Shown here: piece after piece, positions 45,001 through 54,104 of the stretch
Layout of the letters: each line of letters begins with the position of its first letter
How positions within the stretch are numbered: the stretch's first letter is position 1
Translations under genes and position numbers: made by a program
Notes under the pieces: generated by a model
Seen by the model: the letters and a program-made list of their open reading frames with translations, nothing else
The model's database searches: none
Told to the model about the DNA's origin: nothing
Source: Candidatus Woesearchaeota archaeon
GTDB lineage: Archaea > Nanobdellota > Nanobdellia > Woesearchaeales > JABGXB01
Reading direction: 5' to 3'
NCBI GenBank assembly: GCA_018675975.1
Contig: JABGXB010000002.1
Coordinates: 442,098 to 506,097 of the forward strand
DNA: 64,000 bases

Positions 45001-45219
45001 TTAATTATTGAATAATATACTTTCACTTGTTTCAACTTTTTCTTCAATTTCTTCAATTTCGCTAAGCCATAATTCAATTTCACTATCTTCTTCTGCTTTT
45101 AAATTATTTATTTGATCGATTGTTGATTTTGCTTGATCTAATTTTGATCTAATTACGCTTATTATATCTACAATATCTTTATAGTCATCTATTTTGACAT
45201 AAATTGGTACATCTTTCAT
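45001..45219 (-). CDS. Coiled-coil module protein B (single repeat domain)
   Basis: The 72 residues form one helical-pair domain: VPIYVKIDDYKDIVDIIS at the start, an AEEDSEIELW turn and an end at SILF. It aligns end to end with the last 67 residues of the neighbouring gene (PIFIETKDHEKMIKDLES, DQEDSKI, KVVFE). AGGTGA lies 7 nt before the ATG, inside the previous gene. Unknown function. Confidence 0.7.
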   Translation of the reverse strand: MKDVPIYVKIDDYKDIVDIISVIRSKLDQAKSTIDQINNLKAEEDSEIELWLSEIEEIEEKVETSESILFNN

Positions 45220-45224
45220 TTATT

Positions 45225-45779
45225 TCACCTTATTTCAAAAACAACTTTATCAATATAAAGTAATTTTTTTTGTAATTCTTCACATGTGCTTGCAAGTTTA
45301 TTTATTTTTGAATCTTCTTGATCTTTTATGTGTATTATTGAATTAAATTTAGATTCAATTACAGCCACATTTTTATTAATTGATTCTAAATCTTTAATCA
45401 TTTTTTCATGATCTTTAGTTTCAATAAAAATGGGCTCTACATTATTTCTATTATATTTTTTTTCTCTTTCTTTTAATTTTATGTTTTCTTCAATTTTTGA
45501 AAATAATTGTTCATTATTATTTATACTTTTTTGTGGAATGTCATGATTAACTGGAATTTGATTGTGTATTGGTTCATTATTTACAATATTTTGTGTATTG
45601 TGTTTAAATGAATTTAAATCTTGATTTGTATTTGTGTGATTGAAATCTTGAATTAATTCTTTATTTCTATTTTCGATATTATTTATGTCGGGTTCAACTT
45701 TTTCAAGACCTATCTTTCCAAAGTGAAAATTATTTTTAGATTCATTACTATTAGAACTTAAAACTGGTGCCTCTGGCAT
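45225..45779 (-). CDS. Coiled-coil module protein A with C-terminal repeat domain
   Basis: From the ATG the protein has 184 residues: an Asn/Gln-rich disordered N-terminal half and a C-terminal domain matching the 72-residue neighbour. The same frame stays open 24 codons upstream (to 45851) and reads IGFLDFLGKKNQDKELSEKD. This looks like a true N-terminus but has no usable start in frame. A TTG with a GAGG site lies one base out of frame across an A5 run, so the real start is probably there (see findings). Confidence 0.6.
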   Translation of the reverse strand: MPEAPVLSSNSNESKNNFHFGKIGLEKVEPDINNIENRNKELIQDFNHTNTNQDLNSFKHNTQNIVNNEPIHNQIPVNHDIPQKSINNNEQLFSKIEENIKLKEREKKYNRNNVEPIFIETKDHEKMIKDLESINKNVAVIESKFNSIIHIKDQEDSKINKLASTCEELQKKLLYIDKVVFEIR

Positions 45780-45977
45780 AGTTTCTAATAAATCCTTTTC
45801 ACTAAGTTCCTTGTCTTGATTCTTTTTGCCCAGAAAATCTAGAAATCCGATTTTTCAACCTCTTTTTTTTATTTTTTTTGTATATTTCTATTATTGTATG
45901 TAATCTTTTTAAATCTTATGTAAAGATTTCAATTTTATATCAACAATCTATATTTAAACCAAATGTATATTAACCAT

Positions 45978-47138
45978 ATGAAATTAAAAATAATATTAAT
46001 AATGGTGGCTATTTTTTTATCATTTTTACATATTAATGCATTAAATATAAGTAGTTCAAATTTTACTATTTTAAATAATAAATTGATTTTAGATGATTTT
46101 GAATTTGAAAATTTAAATTTAATTATAAAAAATAATACTTTTTTATTTGTAGAAACCTGTACTTATGCCCCTAGAATTAATGAAACATTTATTTGTATTA
46201 AAAATAAAAATATAAGTATTAGATATTTTAATTTGACTGAAACGATTGTTAATAATACAAATATAACTTATAATAATAATTTGAGTAATGATAATATTAG
46301 TAATAATATTCAAATAAATGTTTCAAATAATTCTAATTTGACAAATATAAGTATAAATAAAACAAATATTTTAATGAATGAATATTATGATTTTAATAAT
46401 AAAATTGTATATGAAATAAATATTTCTAATAATACAATTGATAAAAATGGAATTTATATTAATTTGAGTATAATAAATTATTTTGATATAAATAAAAATA
46501 TTGATTTAATTTATTATTTTTATAGACATTCTCAAAAATATTCTAAAGTTTATGATAAATCATTTATTGTAAATAGTCGGAATATTACTAAGATCTCTTT
46601 TAATTTATTTCCTGAAAGTATAAAAAATGATAATTTTAATTTGAAAATTAAATTAAAAAAAAGTGAACTTAAGACATTTAAGGAATTTAAATATGATATT
46701 TTTTTTATTAATAATTCAATTAAAGAAAATGATATTGATGAATTGGTGAACGTGTATATTCAAAATGATAGTAATGAAAATAAAATACAAATTAATGATA
46801 TAAATGAAATTAAGATAATTAATAATTCAAATAATTATAGTGAATTAAGTTCTTTTTTTGAGGAATATGGTGAAAATATAGAATTTATGGATGGTAATAA
46901 AATAAAATTAAAAAATAATGATATACTTTTAAATGAATTTAATCAAGTTATGCCATTATTAATGCAAAAATTTGAAATAGATGATAAATTAAATTCTAAA
47001 ATTAATTTAATGGATTTAGTTGAATCTAAAAAAAATATACAGTCTTTTATTTCATATAAGGTCATTATTGTGGGTTCTTTTTTAATTCTATTATTGAATT
47101 TTTTTGGTTTATTTAAAAAGAAATTTTTTGATTTTTAA
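45978..47138 (+). CDS. Exported, Asn-rich membrane-anchored surface protein
   Basis: The 386 residues have a signal peptide (about 1-22), an extracellular region packed with N-x-S/T sequons (NISNN, NVSNNSNLTNIS-type stretches around residues 75-150), and a C-terminal membrane helix (VIIVGSFLILLLNFFGLF) with a short Lys-rich tail. This topology and glycosylation-site density fit a surface glycoprotein. The ATG at 45978 is chosen because TATATTTAAACC ends about 20 nt upstream; the ATG at 45963 would be too close. Specific function unknown. Confidence 0.68.
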   Translation: MKLKIILIMVAIFLSFLHINALNISSSNFTILNNKLILDDFEFENLNLIIKNNTFLFVETCTYAPRINETFICIKNKNISIRYFNLTETIVNNTNITYNNNLSNDNISNNIQINVSNNSNLTNISINKTNILMNEYYDFNNKIVYEINISNNTIDKNGIYINLSIINYFDINKNIDLIYYFYRHSQKYSKVYDKSFIVNSRNITKISFNLFPESIKNDNFNLKIKLKKSELKTFKEFKYDIFFINNSIKENDIDELVNVYIQNDSNENKIQINDINEIKIINNSNNYSELSSFFEEYGENIEFMDGNKIKLKNNDILLNEFNQVMPLLMQKFEIDDKLNSKINLMDLVESKKNIQSFISYKVIIVGSFLILLLNFFGLFKKKFFDF

Positions 47139-47213
47139 ATGAATCTCATTTATAAATAAAAAATGTAAATTTTATCTCATTAAACTTATAAATTGAGTGT
47201 TTTTTGAAACAAT

Positions 47214-47675
47214 ATGGTTGATAGATTAGATAAAGACACAATTGAAAATTATTATTCTAAGGGATATTTACATATTCGATCTACTGTTACAATTATTGGT
47301 AGACCAAAAGAACATATAGAGGACACTTTGAGTAAATATTTAGAAAAGTTATTTGAAGATAATTCTATTGTATCTGTTCAAGTAGATTTATTTGAAGCAA
47401 AAGAAAGTGAAACAAATGATGGTTTTTATGAATGTTTTGCAGAGTTTGAAGCATTATTTGAAACTTTAGATAAGGTAACTCAATTTGTTATGAATTATTT
47501 GCCTGGTACAATTGAATTTATTTATCCTCAAAAATTAGAATTTTCAAATTTAGATGTGAATACGATGTTTACTAATTTATTACTTAAATTTCATCAAGTT
47601 GATAGGGCATTAAAAGTACAAATACTAGAAAATAAAAAATTAAAAAAAGAGGCCAATATTGAAGAACAAAATTGA
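47214..47675 (+). CDS. Hypothetical protein upstream of scpB
   Basis: The 153 residues are alpha/beta: STVTIIGRPKEHIEDTLSKY, SVQVDLFEAKESE, then YPQKLEF and a helical C-terminal tail. No signal peptide. It overlaps scpB by 17 nt, so they are translationally coupled and may work together in chromosome organisation (inference). TTATAAATTGAG lies about 25 nt before the ATG. Not recognised as a named family. Confidence 0.65.
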   Translation: MVDRLDKDTIENYYSKGYLHIRSTVTIIGRPKEHIEDTLSKYLEKLFEDNSIVSVQVDLFEAKESETNDGFYECFAEFEALFETLDKVTQFVMNYLPGTIEFIYPQKLEFSNLDVNTMFTNLLLKFHQVDRALKVQILENKKLKKEANIEEQN

Positions 47676-48477
47676 GGCGATTTTATTTGCTAGAGGTAAG
47701 ATTGTATCTATTGATGAATTAAAACTGTTATTAGATTCAGATGCAAGGCAAATTAATAAAGTAATTTCTCAATTACAAAAAGAGTATGATGCTCGAGATA
47801 CTAGTTTACAAATATTAAAATATCAAAATGGGTTTAAATTATCAGTTAAGTCAGATTATTTTGATTTAGTAAAAAATCTTATGCCTGAAACTGAAATGCC
47901 AAAAGCAGTAATTGAAACATTAGCAATCGTGGCTTGGAAACATCCAAAAATAACTCAATCCGAAATTATTCATATTCGTTCATCAAATGCTTATGATCAT
48001 TTAAAATATTTAGAAAAAAAAGGTTTTATTAAAAGAGAGCCTGAGGGTAAATCTAAACGTATTATTTTAACTAGTAAATTTTTTAATTATTTTGATATTG
48101 ATGATTTAAAAGCATTTCAAGAAAATTTGAATAAATATGATGAATTAGAAGATGCTTATAATAAAAAAATAAATGAAGTAAAAGATGAAGAATTAAAAAT
48201 TAAAACTTATAATAATTTAGTTAAAAAAGTTTTAAATGAAGAATCAAAAAAAATAGATAATTTGAAAAATAAAGATATGGATGATGTTTTAGATAAAGAA
48301 GAAGAAGATTTAAAATTAAAAGGTGTACAAGTTAAATTGGATGATTCTAAATCAATAGATTCGGAATTTTTATCAAAAAAAATAAATGAAGAACTTGAAA
48401 AAGAATATGTTGAATTAGAAATTAAAAAGAAAGAACTTCAAAAAGAATTTGACGAATTAGACGAGAAGAAAGAATAA
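47659..48477 (+). CDS. scpB: Segregation and condensation protein ScpB
   Basis: The first about 155 residues form the two winged helices of ScpB: KIEAILFARGKIVSIDEL, FKLSVKSDYFDLV, AVIETLAIVAWKHPKITQSEI and LEKKGFIKREPEGKSKR. ScpB binds ScpA and SMC to form condensin. No scpA or smc lies in the window. About 110 further residues form a charged coiled coil, longer than most ScpB. Start TTG with AGAGG about 7 nt upstream. It lies 10 nt before gyrA, grouping two chromosome-structure genes. Confidence 0.88.
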   Translation: MKNKIEAILFARGKIVSIDELKLLLDSDARQINKVISQLQKEYDARDTSLQILKYQNGFKLSVKSDYFDLVKNLMPETEMPKAVIETLAIVAWKHPKITQSEIIHIRSSNAYDHLKYLEKKGFIKREPEGKSKRIILTSKFFNYFDIDDLKAFQENLNKYDELEDAYNKKINEVKDEELKIKTYNNLVKKVLNEESKKIDNLKNKDMDDVLDKEEEDLKLKGVQVKLDDSKSIDSEFLSKKINEELEKEYVELEIKKKELQKEFDELDEKKE

Positions 48478-48487
48478 GTGTGATATT

Positions 48488-51205
48488 ATGGAAGAACCTT
48501 TTGCTAAAGAAATATTAGAATGTGATATCAATCATGAAGTAAAAACTGCATTTATGTCCTATGCAATGAGTGTTATTGTTTCAAGGGCATTACCTGATTT
48601 TAGGGATGGTTTGAAACCAGTTCATAGACGTATAATTTATAGTATGAATCAAAATAATTTATTGTATAATAAATCATTTACTAAATGTGCAAGAATTATA
48701 GGGGAAGTTATGGGGCATTATCATCCTCATGGTGATATGGCAATTTATGATTCTTTAGTAAGAATGGCACAAGAATTTTCTTTGCGTTATATGTTAGTTG
48801 ATGGTCAAGGTAATTTTGGTTCTGTTGATGGGGATTCTGCTGCTGCTTATAGATATACGGAAGCTCGACTTAAGAAAATTACGTCTAATTTAATTGAAGA
48901 TTTAAATAAAAATACAGTTGATTTTAAATTTAATTATGATGGTAAAGAAAAAGAACCAGTAGTTTTACCTGCTAAATTTCCAAATTTATTATTTAATGGT
49001 TCAACTGGTATAGCTGTAGGGATGGCAACCAATATTCCGCCTCATAATTCTACAGAAATTTTAAATGCATTAATTGCATTAATAGAAAATCCTGATTTGG
49101 ATGTTGAAAAATTATTTGAAATTGTTAAAGGTCCTGATTTTCCAACTGGTGGTATTATTTGTGGTGTGAGTGGAATTAGAAGTTATTTTTTAACAGGTAA
49201 GGGTAAAGTTATAATTAGATCAAAAACTAGAATTGAAGAAAAGAACGGTCGTGAAATTATTATTGTTGATGAAATACCTTATATGGTAAACAAAGCAAAT
49301 ATGTTAATGGCTATTGTTGATTTAATTAAGGATAAAAGAATTGATGGTATCTCTGATATTAGAGATGAGTCAAATCGAAATGGAGTTAGAATTATTATTG
49401 AAATTAAAAAAGGTGCAGAAGCTGCAGTTGTTTTAAATAAATTATTTTTATTATCTAGATTACAAGTTAGTTTTTCTGTTAATATGTTGGGTTTGAAAGA
49501 TCAAATCCCTTGTGTTTTAAATTTACCTCAAGTTTTAATGAATTTTAATAATTTTAGATTTGAAGTTGTAACTAGAAGAACTCAATTTGAATTGGATGAA
49601 TGTTTAGCTAAGCTTCATCTTGTAAGGGGATTAAAAATTGCAGTTGATGATATTGATGCAGTTATTGAATTAATTAAATCATCAAGTAATTATAATGATG
49701 CTTTAGTTAAATTAATGGATAAATATGGGTTAGATGAAATTCAAACTAAGGCAATATTGGATATGAAAATTAGTAAACTTACTGGTCTTGAAGTTGAAAA
49801 ATTACAGCGTGAATTAGAGGAACTTGAAATTCTTAGTGAAAAATTACGTTTTATTTTAGAGCATAAAGAAGAAATATATAAAATAATTAAAGAAGAATAT
49901 TTAGAAATATTAAATAAATTTGGTGATGAGAGAAAAAGTGAAATTAGTTATGAAGAACTTGGTGATTTTTTAGATGAAGATTTAATTAAAAAAGAAAAAG
50001 TTGTAATAACAATTTCTAAAAGTGGTTATGTTAAAAGAATTCCTTTAAATACATATAAAATACAAAAACGTGGTGGTAAAGGAGTTATTGGTGCAACTAC
50101 TCGTGAAGAGGATGTAATTGATCAAATGTATGTTTGTAATAGTAATGATAATTTATTATTATTTACTGATACTGGAAAAATTCATTGGTTAAAAGCATTT
50201 CATGTGCCTGAAGCAACTCGTACTGCAAAAGGTAGGGCTGTTGTAAATTTAGTTAGATTGGCGCCAAATGAAATTGTAACGAGTTCAATTATGGTAAGTG
50301 ATTTTGATCCTAATAAGAATTTGATTTTTTCAACTAAATCTGGATTATTAAAGAAAACATCATTAAAGTATTATTCCAAACCGCGTTCTGGTGGAATTAC
50401 AGCTATTAATTTAATGCCTAATGATAGTGTTGTTAAAGTATTATTAACTGATGGGAGTGATAAACTATTACTTGCAAGTCGAAATGGTTTAGCTGTTAAG
50501 TGTAAAGAATCTGATGTGCGTTCTGTTGGAAGAAATAGTAAAGGTGTTCGTGGTATTAGATTAAATTCACATGATTATGTTGTAGATTTTATGAAAGTTT
50601 CTGATGATCAAGATATCTTAACTATAACTGAAAATGGTTATGGTAAAAGAACTAAGTCTACAGATTATAGATTAATTAATCGTGGTGGTAAGGGTGTAAT
50701 TAATATAGTAACATCACCACGAAATGGTAATGTGTGTGCAGTTCGTCCAATTAATGGTGATGAATCTATACTTTTAATTTCTAAAAATGGTATACTTATT
50801 GGGGTTAAAGCCTCTGATGTTTCAACAATTGGAAGAAATACTCAGGGTGTAAGGATTATGAAATTATCTCAAGGTGATGTTTGTATATCAGTTACAAGTT
50901 TTAAAAATGAGGATGAGAATATGGATGAAAATTTAAATATAGATGACACTAATGTTGAATTTAGTAGTGAGAGTGAAGACACTAATGTTGATGTAGAAGT
51001 AAAAGATAATGAATTAGAGTTAGATGAAAATGATAAGATAGTTAGAGATGAAGATTTTAATCAACATCATGCACATTCTGAAAATATTGAGAGTGGCGAT
51101 AAAAAATCAGATGACTCTGAAACTAGTAGTGATGATCAAAATTATTCTGCAGAAGACGAAGAAAGTTTTGATGAATCAAATATGGATCGAGAAAACGAGA
51201 GATAA
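48488..51205 (+). CDS. gyrA: DNA gyrase subunit A
   Basis: The 905 residues contain the breakage-reunion core (SYAMSVIVSRALPDFRDGLK, HYHPHGD, AAAYRYTEARL with catalytic Tyr123) and the six-bladed C-terminal DNA-wrapping domain. The GyrA box is QKRGGKGV (526-533), which separates gyrase A from topoisomerase IV. A very acidic tail of about 100 residues follows. With GyrB it introduces negative supercoils using ATP. gyrB is not in the window. Archaeal gyrases are regarded as bacterial acquisitions. GTGATATT precedes the ATG. Confidence 0.95.
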   Translation: MEEPFAKEILECDINHEVKTAFMSYAMSVIVSRALPDFRDGLKPVHRRIIYSMNQNNLLYNKSFTKCARIIGEVMGHYHPHGDMAIYDSLVRMAQEFSLRYMLVDGQGNFGSVDGDSAAAYRYTEARLKKITSNLIEDLNKNTVDFKFNYDGKEKEPVVLPAKFPNLLFNGSTGIAVGMATNIPPHNSTEILNALIALIENPDLDVEKLFEIVKGPDFPTGGIICGVSGIRSYFLTGKGKVIIRSKTRIEEKNGREIIIVDEIPYMVNKANMLMAIVDLIKDKRIDGISDIRDESNRNGVRIIIEIKKGAEAAVVLNKLFLLSRLQVSFSVNMLGLKDQIPCVLNLPQVLMNFNNFRFEVVTRRTQFELDECLAKLHLVRGLKIAVDDIDAVIELIKSSSNYNDALVKLMDKYGLDEIQTKAILDMKISKLTGLEVEKLQRELEELEILSEKLRFILEHKEEIYKIIKEEYLEILNKFGDERKSEISYEELGDFLDEDLIKKEKVVITISKSGYVKRIPLNTYKIQKRGGKGVIGATTREEDVIDQMYVCNSNDNLLLFTDTGKIHWLKAFHVPEATRTAKGRAVVNLVRLAPNEIVTSSIMVSDFDPNKNLIFSTKSGLLKKTSLKYYSKPRSGGITAINLMPNDSVVKVLLTDGSDKLLLASRNGLAVKCKESDVRSVGRNSKGVRGIRLNSHDYVVDFMKVSDDQDILTITENGYGKRTKSTDYRLINRGGKGVINIVTSPRNGNVCAVRPINGDESILLISKNGILIGVKASDVSTIGRNTQGVRIMKLSQGDVCISVTSFKNEDENMDENLNIDDTNVEFSSESEDTNVDVEVKDNELELDENDKIVRDEDFNQHHAHSENIESGDKKSDDSETSSDDQNYSAEDEESFDESNMDRENER

Positions 51206-51206
51206 T

Positions 51207-51251
51207 AATTTTTTTATTATTTATATTTTTTTATAATAATTTTTATAAGTT
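51207..51251 (+). repeat. Promoter repeat, copy 1
   Basis: AT-rich stretch almost identical to 52625-52669 (a T-run, then ATTATTTATATTTTTTTA and TTTTTATAAG). The TTTTTATAAG end is the TATA element for the gene at 51287, which also has GGTGAT at 51276. Confidence 0.6.
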
Positions 51252-51286
51252 AAATTATTATTATTATTTTATTATGGTGATATTTT

Positions 51287-52627
51287 TTGACTAAACATAC
51301 TGGGCCTGTTTTACATAGGGATTATAATTCTACTGTTAATTTTTTATCAAGTTTATATGGTACTGATTTATTTGGTTTAAATATTGGACAAATTAATAGT
51401 TTGTCAGAATTATATGAGCAAAACCCATTAGCTAAAAGTTCTATTTTAAAATTTAATGGTCTTAGGGGTAAAATAATTAAACCCATTTCTTTGGAAGATC
51501 AATTATCTGTGAGTGAGGTAGATTTTAAACATTTTGTTGATAATTCTAATGGCTTATATGATTTTTTAGAAATATTAGAAAGTGAATATGATCATGAACT
51601 TACTAATAACTGTGGTACTTCAAATTTAATGAGTTATTCAAAATTAAGTGATTTAATAAAACCTAAAAATTCAAAAATAGTTTTTTCTATTTTAGGTTAT
51701 TTACATAATTTAAATAGAACTGGCCATGATTTTACTGTTGACCCATTTGTAATTATTAGTTCACTTGATTCTCATTTAAGAGAATTTGAGCCAGTTAAGG
51801 AAAAATATTATGATCTTTTAATAGAATTAAAAATTGAAAAACAGCATAAAAATTTAGAATTACCTGAATACAAAAAAGTTTTACAATTTGATGGAAAATC
51901 TAAAAATATTAATTTATTTTTTGATCAGATAACAAGTTTAGGTTATATTGTTAATCGATGTGTTAATGTTTTTGAAAATGTTTGTGAGGTTTTAGATCCA
52001 AAATATTTGTCATTATTGAATGTATTAAATCAAACTAATTTTGATTTATCTACTACAAAAACTCCTTCAAGATTTACGAATTCAGCATTTCGTTTTTTAA
52101 AATACATGGGTGATATTGATGGTTTTGAAAATTTTCTAACAAAGTTATCAGATTATTCATTTGTTGATACGAATTATGCTTTTGATGGATTAAATATTAC
52201 TTCTTTTGAAAATATGAATTTTGAAAAAACTATTGAGTTTTGTGAAATTGCAAAAAGTTTAAATTCAAAACCAATATCTTTTAAAACTTTATTTGAAAAT
52301 AATAAAAATATTTCTAGATTTGTTGATGAACAAGATTTAATTAAAGAAATATTTTCTGTATTTGAATATGATGATAATTTAAATAATTTTATTTTAAATT
52401 ATATGGGATTTATTTGTGATGATTTTCAAAATTATAAAACGATGTTATTTGAAATACGTGATAAAACTGGTAAAAAAATTAAAATGGATTTTATTAGAAA
52501 TTCAAATGTGAGTACATTTTTTCAAGATTATGATTCTGGAGATCAAAATGCTAAAGATGAACTTATTGAAAACTTTAAACATTTTTATTCTGATGATATA
52601 GCTCATGAGGATTTGAGTTTAAATTAA
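51287..52627 (+). CDS. Hypothetical protein, tandem paralog 1
   Basis: The 446-residue helical protein has no signal peptide, membrane segment or recognised motif. It shares with the next gene, in the same order, FLSSLYG/FLEKTYG, KFNGLRG/KINGLKG, PISLEDQL/PFSLDDHL and a RTGHDF/KDGHNF element near residue 145, so the two arose by duplication. Start TTG, 6 nt after GGTGAT. The conserved blocks suggest a folded protein with shared function, possibly lineage-specific. Confidence 0.6.
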   Translation: MTKHTGPVLHRDYNSTVNFLSSLYGTDLFGLNIGQINSLSELYEQNPLAKSSILKFNGLRGKIIKPISLEDQLSVSEVDFKHFVDNSNGLYDFLEILESEYDHELTNNCGTSNLMSYSKLSDLIKPKNSKIVFSILGYLHNLNRTGHDFTVDPFVIISSLDSHLREFEPVKEKYYDLLIELKIEKQHKNLELPEYKKVLQFDGKSKNINLFFDQITSLGYIVNRCVNVFENVCEVLDPKYLSLLNVLNQTNFDLSTTKTPSRFTNSAFRFLKYMGDIDGFENFLTKLSDYSFVDTNYAFDGLNITSFENMNFEKTIEFCEIAKSLNSKPISFKTLFENNKNISRFVDEQDLIKEIFSVFEYDDNLNNFILNYMGFICDDFQNYKTMLFEIRDKTGKKIKMDFIRNSNVSTFFQDYDSGDQNAKDELIENFKHFYSDDIAHEDLSLN

Positions 52628-52669
52628 TTTTTTATTATTTATATTTTTTTACAATAGTTTTTATAAGTA
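52625..52669 (+). repeat. Promoter repeat, copy 2
   Basis: Second copy of the AT-rich stretch at 51207-51251, again ending in TTTTTATAAG about 25 nt before a gene start (52689). The duplication of the paralogous genes included their promoter. Confidence 0.6.
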
Positions 52670-52688
52670 ATTTTTTATTTTATTTTAT

Positions 52689-54104
52689 ATGTCTTTAGAA
52701 ACAGAAGTTGTAAGTTCAGAAACTCTTGGGGGTACTTTTAATCAGACTTATTCCTTTCTAGAGAAAACTTATGGTAAAGGTGTTTCTAAATTAAGAGTGG
52801 ATAATATTTTAAAAATTGATTCATTATATAATAGATATCCACAACTTAAAAAAAAAATTACTAAAATTAATGGTTTGAAAGGGTTAATGGCTGAACCTTT
52901 TTCTTTAGATGATCATCTTTTAAGAGAGGGAGAATCTATTGATAATTTTAATTGTTTTTTTGAAAATATTTATGGTTTTTTAGAAAAAATTGAATCTGAT
53001 TATAAGGATGTAATTGATAATTCTAAAAATCCTGTTTCAATTATGGATAATCCTTTTAACTTTGCTCATTCAAATGCTAAAGAAAGGTCAGATATTATTT
53101 TTTCAGTTTTAGATTATGTGAAAAAAGTAAATAAAGATGGACATAATTTTAAAATTAATCTTTCCACTCTGGTTAGTGATTTTAATTCATTAGTTGCACT
53201 TAATGATAGGAAAGAACAAATTTATAATACTATTATTGAATTAGGTGTTTCAAAAGAATATAATATTTTTTACTTGGGTGATTATAATAAATTATTAACA
53301 TATAAAGATAAAGCAGAGAAAATTTCAACTTTTATTTCTCATGCCAAGAGTTTGGATTATAAAATTGAATCTTGTTTTGATACTTTGGATGATGTGTATG
53401 GTATAGTGGATTCTAATTGTATTCCTTTATTGACTACATTAAGGGGATGTGATATTGGAATTTCAGAAGACAGATCTGATTCCGACTCCCGGGATATGAA
53501 TAAAAACTTTTTTTATGTTTTAAAAAAAATGACTCAGAAACAAGGTTTTGAATCTTTATTATCTTATATGCAAAAATTACCTTTTTTAAAAACAGATATG
53601 ACTTTTTCTAGAGTTAACGGTGAGGGTTGGTTAGAGAGCTTTAATGTTGAAGCAACATTAGATTTTTGTAAATTTGCTGAACAATATGGTGCCAAAAATT
53701 TAAGTTTTAAAAGTTTATTTTTTTATAATGGCTTTGTTGAAGTATTTTCAGAACATAAAAATAATATTATTAAAATGTTAGATTGTTATGATTTTGATAA
53801 AAATTTAAGTGGATATTTACAATCTGCTGAATGTTTAAATTATACTTTTGGTATTTATGATGATGATAAATTTAATTATGAAAAATCATTAGGTTTTATT
53901 ATTAGAGATATTTGTAAAAAGACTAATAGAAAATTTAAATCAAAATTTGGTTCTGGAATGACTATGTTTTTAAATTTTATAGATGAATTTTCACCTTTTA
54001 CAAAAAATTATGAGGTTGAAGAATTTATTGATTTTTTAAATAAAAATGCAGAAAAAGAGGGTGTTATTACATATAATGATGTTGATTCTTTTAAAAAACA
54101 TTAA
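52689..54104 (+). CDS. Hypothetical protein, tandem paralog 2
   Basis: The 471 residues are the diverged duplicate of the preceding gene, with the same block order (KINGLKGLMAEPFSLDDHL near 60-80, KKVNKDGHNFKINLS near 150) and a similar ending of helices. Leaderless start: TATA about 25 nt upstream and no ribosome site, unlike copy 1. The end overlaps the THUMP methyltransferase gene by 4 nt convergently. Function unknown. Confidence 0.6.
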   Translation: MSLETEVVSSETLGGTFNQTYSFLEKTYGKGVSKLRVDNILKIDSLYNRYPQLKKKITKINGLKGLMAEPFSLDDHLLREGESIDNFNCFFENIYGFLEKIESDYKDVIDNSKNPVSIMDNPFNFAHSNAKERSDIIFSVLDYVKKVNKDGHNFKINLSTLVSDFNSLVALNDRKEQIYNTIIELGVSKEYNIFYLGDYNKLLTYKDKAEKISTFISHAKSLDYKIESCFDTLDDVYGIVDSNCIPLLTTLRGCDIGISEDRSDSDSRDMNKNFFYVLKKMTQKQGFESLLSYMQKLPFLKTDMTFSRVNGEGWLESFNVEATLDFCKFAEQYGAKNLSFKSLFFYNGFVEVFSEHKNNIIKMLDCYDFDKNLSGYLQSAECLNYTFGIYDDDKFNYEKSLGFIIRDICKKTNRKFKSKFGSGMTMFLNFIDEFSPFTKNYEVEEFIDFLNKNAEKEGVITYNDVDSFKKH

